Below, one piece after another: positions 33,754 to 40,779 of a stretch of DNA of 64,000 nt. The stretch is from Pelagimonas sp050633425 (GTDB lineage: Bacteria; Pseudomonadota; Alphaproteobacteria; Rhodobacterales; Rhodobacteraceae), in the NCBI RefSeq assembly GCF_050633425.1, contig NZ_JBOEGM010000003.1:1-64000 (forward strand), read 5' to 3'. Position numbers and translations under genes: made by a program. Position 1 is the first letter of the stretch. Every line of letters begins with the position of its first letter. A model generated the notes under the pieces. That model was not told where the DNA came from. It made no database searches and was given only the letters and a program-made list of their open reading frames with translations.

Positions 33754-34221
33754 ATGTTTATGCCCATCGAATTCGACGTCCTAAGACATCGCGACTTGAC
33801 CTGTGTTCGATTGGTTGGTTCTGTCGATATCTCGGACATCCTAACCTACTTGGTCGCTTACAAGGCCCATCCGAATTATCGACCTGGTTTGAACGAATTT
33901 CTAGACCTGTCTGCCTGGACCAAAACCAATATGGGCTATCAGGACATGCGCACGATGCGCCATGCCGAGCGTGAGATGTACCCATCAAAATCTCCGAAAA
34001 CACGATGCGGCATCTATGCCCCCAGTGATCTGCAATACGGAATGGCCAGGATTTATGCCAGCCTCACGGAAATACAGGGCGACATTGACACCGCCGTGTT
34101 CGAAGACGTCGACCAAACATTGGATTTTTTGAGTATCGACGAAACCGATCTTGAATTTGAACTCGCACAGGAACGTGCCACGTTTTGTAAGCTTTCGACA
34201 CATCAAAAAACCGCATCCTGA
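33754..34221 (+). CDS. small SpoIIAA/STAS-like protein, copy 2
   Basis: 155 residues (ATG 33754; ATG 33760 possible). Same layout as the preceding gene: FDVLRHRDLTCVRLVGSVDI, LNEFLDLSAWTKTNMG, YGMARIYASLTEI and a final helix (VDQTLDFLSI), with a longer tail. Probably a paralogue. The 173-bp gap between them has no terminator seen. Confidence 0.65.
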   Translation: MFMPIEFDVLRHRDLTCVRLVGSVDISDILTYLVAYKAHPNYRPGLNEFLDLSAWTKTNMGYQDMRTMRHAEREMYPSKSPKTRCGIYAPSDLQYGMARIYASLTEIQGDIDTAVFEDVDQTLDFLSIDETDLEFELAQERATFCKLSTHQKTAS

Positions 34222-34705
34222 GAGCTATAGGAGCGGTGTGTCGAAGTGATCCGTTTTCGGGCTTCGTGGCGCGATCAAGCGACTTGCGTCAGATCAGCGG
34301 GGTAGGATTTGGAACGGGCGGCACCGCGTCTTCGGATAGGTTATGCCATTCATAGGATCGCACTGGAAAACTCCCGCTCAAACCAGCCCAAAGACTTTGT
34401 CACCGAAACTATGGGGCTGTATCCTAGCTTATCGTCGCCAAACGACGACCTCCCAACCTTAACCATTGGACAAAAACACTCTCTGGCATCGGTGCCGTGT
34501 CGGGTTTTATGTTCGGCTTGGTGTACATGTATCAACACCTAAGCGATGGCAACGTCTCCGCCCCAATCGAAACTGTTCGACGCAAGGCCAACGCTTGGGA
34601 GAGCGCTGGAATACCGCGCGCAAAGCGATCAAATACACGCGCCAGACTGCCCCATTGCACAGCGCCCCCCTTCGGCGCCAAGCTGGTCAGCGAGGGGAGA
34701 AAGAC
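34222..34705. other. intergenic region, no confident gene
   Basis: 484 bp. A plus-strand frame around 34426-34640 encodes a membrane-like stretch (GAVSGFMFGLVYMY) but has no good start and continues into the antisense-free ligase gene in the wrong frame. Could be a decayed small membrane gene. Confidence 0.35.
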
Positions 34706-35833
34706 ATGTCGCAGCCGCCATTCACGCTTGGAATCGAAGAAGAGTACCTACTGGTTGATCCGCACAGCGGAGCTTTGGTCGAGGCACCTGATGGGCTTCT
34801 GGCAGCCTGCGAAAATGACTTGCAGGATCAGGTCAGCCCAGAGTTTCTGCAATGCCAAATCGAGATCGGCACAAAGCCTTGCGTCAATATCACCGAAGCA
34901 CGCGACGATCTGCGCCGCCTACGCGCATCGGTTGCGAGCCATGCCGCCAAGTTCGGTTTGGCACCGATCGCGGCCTCGTGTCACCCGTTCGCGGATTGGA
35001 AGACCCAGCACCACACCAACAAACAACGCTACAACGAGCTGGATCGTGATCTTGGTGGTGTGGTTCGACGTATGCTAATCAGCGGCATGCATGTTCATAT
35101 CGGGCTAAGCGATGATCCTATGCGCGCCGATTTGATGCGCCAGATGAGCTATTTTCTTCCGCACCTACTAGCCTTGTCGACATCCTCTCCGTTTTGGAAC
35201 GGCAACGACACCGGCTTGGCCTCCTATCGGATTTCCGTCTTTGACAACCTGCCGCGGACAGGCCTTCCGCCCCAGTTTGAAAGCTGGAGCGATTTCGAAC
35301 GATCCGTTCAGATTTTGGTCGATTTGGGTGTGATCGAGGACAGTTCGCGGATTTGGTGGGATCTGCGCCCCTCGTCGCGGTTCCCGACCTTGGAAACCCG
35401 GATTATGGATGTGCAACCCCGGCTCGAAGATACGCTGGCGCTGGCGGCTTTGAACCAATGTCTGATGCGAATGCTTTGGCGGTTGCGGGTACGCAATCAG
35501 CGTTGGCGAATTTATGACCGGTTTTTGATCGGTGAAAACCGGTGGCGGGCTCAGCGATACGGCACCTCCGAAGGGTTGATTGACTTTGGCGCCGCACAAA
35601 TCGTTCCGTTTTCACAGTTGATTGACGATCTGATCGATCTGATCAGCGAGGACGCGGACGCGTTGGGGTGCCTGCCCGAGCTTGAGCGCTGTCGTCTGAT
35701 TGCTTCGCGGGGCAACTCCTCGAGTCGCCAACGGCAAGTGTTAAACAAAGCCAAGGAACAAGGACAGGATCACCCTGATCAAATGCGGGCCGTCGTTTCA
35801 CATTTGATCGACGAATTCCTCACCGATCTCTAA
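34706..35833 (+). CDS. carboxylate-amine ligase, glutamate-cysteine ligase 2 family (YbdK-like)
   Basis: 375 residues from ATG 34706 (GAGGGGAGAAAG ribosome site); the frame opens at 34466. Begins with the family sequence FTLGIEEEYLLVDP, then EFLQCQIEIGT and ISGMHVHIGL (metal/ATP residues), and TLETRIMDVQPRLEDTLAL. The family has weak gamma-glutamylcysteine synthetase activity in E. coli YbdK; the physiological product is not certain. Confidence 0.92.
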   Translation: MSQPPFTLGIEEEYLLVDPHSGALVEAPDGLLAACENDLQDQVSPEFLQCQIEIGTKPCVNITEARDDLRRLRASVASHAAKFGLAPIAASCHPFADWKTQHHTNKQRYNELDRDLGGVVRRMLISGMHVHIGLSDDPMRADLMRQMSYFLPHLLALSTSSPFWNGNDTGLASYRISVFDNLPRTGLPPQFESWSDFERSVQILVDLGVIEDSSRIWWDLRPSSRFPTLETRIMDVQPRLEDTLALAALNQCLMRMLWRLRVRNQRWRIYDRFLIGENRWRAQRYGTSEGLIDFGAAQIVPFSQLIDDLIDLISEDADALGCLPELERCRLIASRGNSSSRQRQVLNKAKEQGQDHPDQMRAVVSHLIDEFLTDL

Positions 35834-35898
35834 TCCCCTCCCCTTGCGGCCCGCGCGACGCGGGGCGATAAGGCTGCAACCGGCAAAAGGGATCTTGC

Positions 35899-37053
35899 AT
35901 GCGCACCGCCATCGTCACATCCGATTTTTTCATCATGGGCGAAACCTTTATCAATCGCCACATTGAGCACATGTTCGGTGGTGACACAGTGGTGGTCTGC
36001 GGTCGTCAAAACGGCCAGGACCCATATGGGAAACCATTGTTCACCCGCCGTGCGCCGTTGTCGTTGGGCGACAAGCTGATCGCGCCTTTTGCAGCAATGT
36101 CTGGTGCGATGCTCCACGGGACATCACGGCTCCCTTTTGGAGCCAACCGACGCCGTTTGATGCATTGGCTCCGCGAGCAAAAAGTCGATGTCATTTTGGC
36201 GGAATTTGGCACCCAAGCGTTGGTTGTTGCCAAATTGGGCAATGATATGGGAATTCCGGTGTTCACCTATTGGCGCGGCACGGATGCCAGCCGGGCTTTG
36301 GGATCGTCTCAACGGGTGCGATCCTATAAACTCATGATGCCACGTTTGGCCGGCATGTTTTCGGTCAGCCAGTTCTTGCTGGATAATCTGGCCAAGCACG
36401 GCGTGTCACATCCCAATGCGCATGTTGTGCCGTCCGGGGTAAATGTCCGACTGTTTACACCAACCGAAAAACGCCCCGGCAGTTTTCTGGCTGTCGGCCG
36501 GATGGTGGAAAAGAAAGCACCTCACGTCACGTTGCGGGCCTTCGCCAAAGCGGCCAAGGGACGTGCGGCGCATCTGACCTTCATCGGCGATGGCCCGATG
36601 CTTTCGGTTTGCCAAGACATGGCGCGCGACCTTGGAGTGAGTGATCAGATCACCTTTACAGGTGCCCTCCCCCATGATGAGGTTCGCAAACACCTGCAGG
36701 GCACAGAAACTTTTCTTCAACATTCGGTCACAGCCAAAGACGGCAATACCGAAGGTCTCCCGACTGCGATTCAAGAAGCGCTGGCCTGTGGTTGCATCAC
36801 AATTTCCACCATCCACGCAGGCATACCGGAAGCTGTCGACGATGGGGTCAACGGTTTGTTGGTGCCGGAGTGGGACGAAGACGGGTTTTCCGACAGGATC
36901 ACCCAAGTTTTGGACATGCCTGACCGCTCAGCCATGACCTTGGCCGCACGCAAAACCGCCGAGGCCAAATTCGACAACGCCATATTGTTGGAAAAGGTTG
37001 AGAACACCATTCTCAAGACACTGTGCCCGTCCTCAAACTCAGGTCAGGTTTAG
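35899..37053 (+). CDS. family 4 glycosyltransferase
   Basis: 384 residues. N-terminal Rossmann half with ETFINRHIEHM; C-terminal half with FLAVGRMVEKKAPHVTLRAF, FIGDGPMLS and the GT4 donor motif EGLPTAIQEALACG (E-x7-E). GT-B fold, retaining. Similar to WcaL/colanic-type or capsule transferases. No other polysaccharide gene is adjacent. Confidence 0.9.
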   Translation: MRTAIVTSDFFIMGETFINRHIEHMFGGDTVVVCGRQNGQDPYGKPLFTRRAPLSLGDKLIAPFAAMSGAMLHGTSRLPFGANRRRLMHWLREQKVDVILAEFGTQALVVAKLGNDMGIPVFTYWRGTDASRALGSSQRVRSYKLMMPRLAGMFSVSQFLLDNLAKHGVSHPNAHVVPSGVNVRLFTPTEKRPGSFLAVGRMVEKKAPHVTLRAFAKAAKGRAAHLTFIGDGPMLSVCQDMARDLGVSDQITFTGALPHDEVRKHLQGTETFLQHSVTAKDGNTEGLPTAIQEALACGCITISTIHAGIPEAVDDGVNGLLVPEWDEDGFSDRITQVLDMPDRSAMTLAARKTAEAKFDNAILLEKVENTILKTLCPSSNSGQV

Positions 37054-37212
37054 CAAACCGCGCCCCGCATCTCTTGCCGTTTTCTGGAAGTACCAGGCCT
37101 TTGTCCGCGCAGCCCAGTGCCTCCCAAAGGGATTTCCAACGGTTTTTTCCTATGTCCGTCGCAAACATCGGTTTTGCGTCCTATCGGCCTGCCAAATCCC
37201 TTGCTTTTAATC

Positions 37213-37262
37213 CCTCCTTCCGGCACGTTCTGAACAAGTGTTCAATTCGTGCCGGAAGGAGG
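37213..37262 (+). promoter_or_regulatory. inverted repeat sequestering the ribosome site of the acyl-CoA dehydrogenase
   Basis: CCTCCTTCCGGCACG (37213-37227) and its perfect complement CGTGCCGGAAGGAGG (37248-37262) frame a loop holding the palindrome TGAACA-AG-TGTTCA (37231-37244). The right arm contains the GGAAGGAGG ribosome site of the gene starting at 37268. In RNA the hairpin would hide that site. As DNA, the inner palindrome could be an operator. Confidence 0.7.
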
Positions 37263-37267
37263 AGCCC

Positions 37268-38407
37268 ATGGATTTCGCGCTCACAGAAGAACAAAGCGCA
37301 ATTTTTGATATGGCCTATGCGTTTGGCCAAGATAATATCGCGCCAAATGCGCAAAAATGGGAAGCCGAGGGCACCATTCCAAAGGAGCTGTGGCCTGAGA
37401 TTGCCGCACTTGGATTTGGCGGCCTTTATGTATCCGAAGAGAGCGGTGGATCAGCCCTGACGCGCCTTGATGCCACATTGGTTTTCGAAGCTTTGTCAAT
37501 GGCTTGCCCCTCGGTTTCGGCCTTTCTTTCGATCCACAATATGTGTGCAAAGATGATCGACGCTTTTGGGTCAGATGAACTGAAATCACGGATATTGCCC
37601 AAGGCGATGACGATGGAAACGGTGTTGGCCTACTGCCTCACCGAACCGGGATCGGGCTCTGACGCCGCTGCCCTGAAAACCCGTGCCGAGAAAAGCAACG
37701 AAGGCTACCGCCTGACCGGAACCAAGGCCTTTATCTCGGGCGGTGGATATTCCGACGCCTATGTTGTGATGTGTCGCACCGGCGAAGACGGCCCCAAAGG
37801 TGTGTCGACAGTTGTCGTTGAAGATGGGGCCGAGGGCCTCAGCTTTGGGGCAAATGAACGCAAAATGGGGTGGCAGTCTCAGCCGACCGCGCAGGTGCAA
37901 TTCGACAACTGTCTGACCGACATCAATAACCTTGTGGGCGAAGAAGGTCAGGGCTTTAAATATGCCATGGCAGGTCTTGACGGTGGGCGGTTAAACATCT
38001 CGGCTTGCTCGCTTGGGGCTGCACAGGCTGGTCTGAACGCCACATTGCAATACATGTCTGAACGCAAGGCCTTTGGCAAAAGCATTGACCAGTTTCAGGC
38101 CTTGCAATTCCGTCTGGCGGATATGGAGATCGAACTCCAAGCGGCACGGGTGTTCTTGCGCCAAGCCGCTTGGAAGTTAGACACCGGTGCACCGGATGCA
38201 ACCGCACATTGCGCCATGGCCAAGAAGTTTGTGACTGAAGCCGGTTCCAAAATTGTGGATCAATGTCTGCAATTACATGGGGGTTACGGGTATTTGGCCG
38301 ATTACGGCATCGAAAAGCTGGTCCGCGATCTGAGGGTTCACCAAATCCTTGAAGGCACGAATGAAATCATGCGCTTGATCGTTGCCCGCAACTTGCTGGC
38401 TCGCTGA
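37268..38407 (+). CDS. acyl-CoA dehydrogenase, probably isobutyryl-CoA dehydrogenase
   Basis: 379 residues from ATG 37268. Acyl-CoA dehydrogenase fold: FALTEEQSAIFDMAYAFGQD, FAD loop YCLTEPGSGSDAAA, SGGGYSDAYVVMCRTG, and C-terminal HGGYGYLADYGIEKLVRDLR with catalytic Glu in QILEGTNEIMR. It is followed by 3-hydroxyisobutyryl-CoA hydrolase and 3-hydroxyisobutyrate dehydrogenase, which points to the valine step isobutyryl-CoA to methacrylyl-CoA. Confidence 0.85.
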   Translation: MDFALTEEQSAIFDMAYAFGQDNIAPNAQKWEAEGTIPKELWPEIAALGFGGLYVSEESGGSALTRLDATLVFEALSMACPSVSAFLSIHNMCAKMIDAFGSDELKSRILPKAMTMETVLAYCLTEPGSGSDAAALKTRAEKSNEGYRLTGTKAFISGGGYSDAYVVMCRTGEDGPKGVSTVVVEDGAEGLSFGANERKMGWQSQPTAQVQFDNCLTDINNLVGEEGQGFKYAMAGLDGGRLNISACSLGAAQAGLNATLQYMSERKAFGKSIDQFQALQFRLADMEIELQAARVFLRQAAWKLDTGAPDATAHCAMAKKFVTEAGSKIVDQCLQLHGGYGYLADYGIEKLVRDLRVHQILEGTNEIMRLIVARNLLAR

Positions 38408-38498
38408 GAGCCAGGATCGAGCTAAAGGTTCGGTAAACGGAAAATGCAAAACGCGTTCGCGCGTTTTCCACCATTTCAACAGAGCTTGGGGCGAAAAC

Positions 38499-40412
38499 AT
38501 GTCCGATATCCACATTCGCAAGGAAGGCCGCGCCGGCCGTATCACCTTGACCCGGCCAAAGGCTTTAAATGCCCTGTCCTACGACATGTGCATCGCACTT
38601 GAGCGGGCAATTGACCTGTGGCGCGCGGACGATCGTGTCGATTTGGTTGTCATCGATGCAGAAGGCCCCAAAGCCTTTTGCGCCGGGGGCGACATTGCGG
38701 AAATGTACCGAACTGGGATCGCCGGAGACTTTGGGTTTGGCCGCAAATTTTGGCGCGATGAATATCGTATGAATGCCAAAATGGCGGAATACCCAAAACC
38801 CATCGTCAGCTTCCTTCAGGGATTCACCATGGGCGGCGGCGTTGGAGTTGGCTGCCATGGCGGCTATCGCATTGTCGGTGAAAGCAGTCAGATCGCCATG
38901 CCCGAATGCGGTATTGGCCTCATCCCGGACGTAGGGGGCACTTACTTGTTGTCGCGCGCGCCGGGTCGTTTGGGGGAATATGTCGGATTGACCGCCGCCC
39001 GTATGAGCGCAAGCGATGCCATCTATGCAGGATTCGCCGATTTCTACGCGCCAGAGGACCGTTGGGAGAGTATCAAAGCCACTTTGATCGAAACCGGGGA
39101 CGTGAACACGATCCGCAATCAAACTGCTCTCCCGCCCGAGAGCGCGCTGGCGGCACAGCAATCTGAGATCGATGCCTTGTTCGCTGGCGAAAGCTCTTTG
39201 GACATCCGGAATTTGCTTCAAAACAGCAGCGGAGAGCTTGCTGAAAAAGCTCTCAAAGCCTTTACGCGCAATTCACCGCTCTCCATGGCTTTGACCATTG
39301 AAATGATTCACCGGCTGCGTGGCCCGAGCCTGACCATTCGCAAAGCGCTTGAAATGGAATACCGTGTGAGCCATCGGATTATGGAGCATGGCGATTTCCT
39401 GGAGGGGGTACGCGCCGCAATCATCGACAAGGACAAATCTCCTAAATGGCAGTTCGCCACCGGAGATGTCCCCGCTGTGACAGTATCTAAAATGCTGTTA
39501 CCGCTGGGAAAAGACGCCTTGGATTTCAAGGAGGATGGAATGAAAATCGGATTTATCGGCCTGGGAAATATGGGCGGACCAATGGCGGTCAACCTTGCCA
39601 AAGCTGGCCATGATGTCACCGGGTTTGACGTCGCTGGGGTTACGGCTGACGGAGCAACTGTCGCGGCGTCGGCCGTCGAGGCCGCAACCGATGCAGACGT
39701 GGTCATCACGATGCTGCCCAATGGGGGCATTTTGCGCGCGGTTGCCAATGAGGTCATTCCAGCCATGAAGGCCGGCGCAGTCCTGCTTGATTGTTCAACC
39801 GTTGACGTCGAAAGCGCCCGTGACGTTGCAGCCCAAGCCTCTGACGCGGGTTTGGGCGCGTTGGATGCGCCGGTATCTGGCGGAATTGGGGGCGCGGCGG
39901 GCGGCACTCTGACCTTTATGGTCGGAGGGAGCGACGATGCCTTTGCCATTGCAAAGCCCTTGTTCGACATCATGGGGCAAAAGGCCGTGCATTGTGGAGA
40001 AGCTGGGAATGGGCAAGCCGCCAAGATTTGCAACAACATGATCTTGGGTGTCACGATGATCGGCACATGCGAAGCCTTTGCCTTGGCTGATAAATTGGGC
40101 CTGAGCCGCGAAGCCATGTTTGACGTCGTCAGTACGTCTTCCGGCTATAGCTGGTCTATGAACGCCTATTGCCCGGCCCCTGGTGTTGGCCCTGCCTCGC
40201 CAGCAGACAATGATTACAAACCTGGTTTTGCAGCGGAGCTGATGCTCAAAGATTTGCGCCTGTCGCAACAGGCCGCCCAAGGCGCAGATGCAGACACCCC
40301 ATTGGGTGAAGCTGCCACTGCGCTCTATACGACGTTTGTTGAGGACGAAGATGGAAAAGGGCGCGATTTTAGCGCCATGCTTCCCCGTTTTGAAAAGCGC
40401 AGCCGGAGCTAA
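38499..40412 (+). CDS. fused 3-hydroxyisobutyryl-CoA hydrolase / 3-hydroxyisobutyrate dehydrogenase
   Basis: 637 residues in one open frame. Residues 1-347 are a complete HIBCH (crotonase fold: GFTMGGGVGVGCHGGYRIV, MPECGIGLIPDVGG). Residues 348-637 are a complete MmsB-type dehydrogenase (MKIGFIGLGNMGGPMAVNL, VSGGIGGAAGGTL, catalytic Lys in GQAAKICNNM). No stop separates them: the junction reads DALDFKEDG-MKIGF. A strong AAGGAGGAT ribosome site precedes the internal ATG 39540, so separate MmsB can also be made. Both parts act in valine breakdown in sequence. Fusion by loss of a stop, or a sequencing error, are both possible. Confidence 0.85.
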   Translation: MSDIHIRKEGRAGRITLTRPKALNALSYDMCIALERAIDLWRADDRVDLVVIDAEGPKAFCAGGDIAEMYRTGIAGDFGFGRKFWRDEYRMNAKMAEYPKPIVSFLQGFTMGGGVGVGCHGGYRIVGESSQIAMPECGIGLIPDVGGTYLLSRAPGRLGEYVGLTAARMSASDAIYAGFADFYAPEDRWESIKATLIETGDVNTIRNQTALPPESALAAQQSEIDALFAGESSLDIRNLLQNSSGELAEKALKAFTRNSPLSMALTIEMIHRLRGPSLTIRKALEMEYRVSHRIMEHGDFLEGVRAAIIDKDKSPKWQFATGDVPAVTVSKMLLPLGKDALDFKEDGMKIGFIGLGNMGGPMAVNLAKAGHDVTGFDVAGVTADGATVAASAVEAATDADVVITMLPNGGILRAVANEVIPAMKAGAVLLDCSTVDVESARDVAAQASDAGLGALDAPVSGGIGGAAGGTLTFMVGGSDDAFAIAKPLFDIMGQKAVHCGEAGNGQAAKICNNMILGVTMIGTCEAFALADKLGLSREAMFDVVSTSSGYSWSMNAYCPAPGVGPASPADNDYKPGFAAELMLKDLRLSQQAAQGADADTPLGEAATALYTTFVEDEDGKGRDFSAMLPRFEKRSRS

Positions 40413-40437
40413 AACCAAATCAAATAGCCGTGATCAA

Positions 40438-40458
40438 GGGGCCCTCGGGCCCCTTTTT
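40438..40458 (+). terminator. terminator after the valine operon
   Basis: GGGGCCC-TC-GGGCCCC followed by TTTTT, 26 bp after the stop at 40412. Confidence 0.8.
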
Positions 40459-40485
40459 GTTACCTGCCTTGCGCCAGATCAAATA

Positions 40486-40505
40486 ACATTCTGCAAACAG
40501 AATGT
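40486..40505 (+). promoter_or_regulatory. inverted repeat upstream of the DUF2892 gene
   Basis: ACATTCTG-caaa-CAGAATGT, perfect 8-bp arms, 32 bp before the start at 40537. Looks like an operator of an ArsR-type (BigR-like) repressor; no such gene is adjacent. Confidence 0.5.
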
Positions 40506-40536
40506 ATTGAATTTTGGGAACAGGAAAGGAAAGTCT

Positions 40537-40728
40537 ATGTTTGAGAAAAATGTCGGAGGGATCGACAAGATCCTACGCATCGCAATTGGTGCATTGCTGA
40601 TCATCGGTGCCTTAATGGGCTACGGAGTTTGGATGTGGATCGGAATTGTGCCGCTACTCACAGGCCTGACCGGGCGTTGCGGAGCCTACAAACTCTTCGG
40701 AATGAACACCTGCCCCTTGCAAAAATAG
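40537..40728 (+). CDS. DUF2892 (YgaP transmembrane-like) protein
   Basis: 63 residues from ATG 40537 (GGAAAGGAAAG ribosome site). Starts FEKNVGGIDKILRIAIGALL and ends LTGLTGRCGAYKLFGMNTCP, the family pattern: two membrane helices with a conserved Cys pair. The same domain is fused to rhodanese in YgaP. Often tied to sulfide or thiol handling; the specific role here is unknown. Confidence 0.85.
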   Translation: MFEKNVGGIDKILRIAIGALLIIGALMGYGVWMWIGIVPLLTGLTGRCGAYKLFGMNTCPLQK

Positions 40729-40738
40729 ATCAAATTCG

Positions 40739-40769
40739 AAGGACTGCTCATCGCTCAGGAGCAGTCCTT
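40739..40769. terminator. bidirectional terminator between DUF2892 and uvrA
   Basis: AAGGACTGCTC (40739-40749) pairs perfectly with GAGCAGTCCTT (40759-40769) between two converging genes. Confidence 0.7.
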
Positions 40770-40779
40770 CGTCGGTCCA

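Noticed and set aside
34426..34705. possible small membrane gene (frame with GAVSGFMFGLVYMY)
   Set aside because: No start codon with ribosome site and the frame runs on into the ligase gene; kept only as a note on the region.
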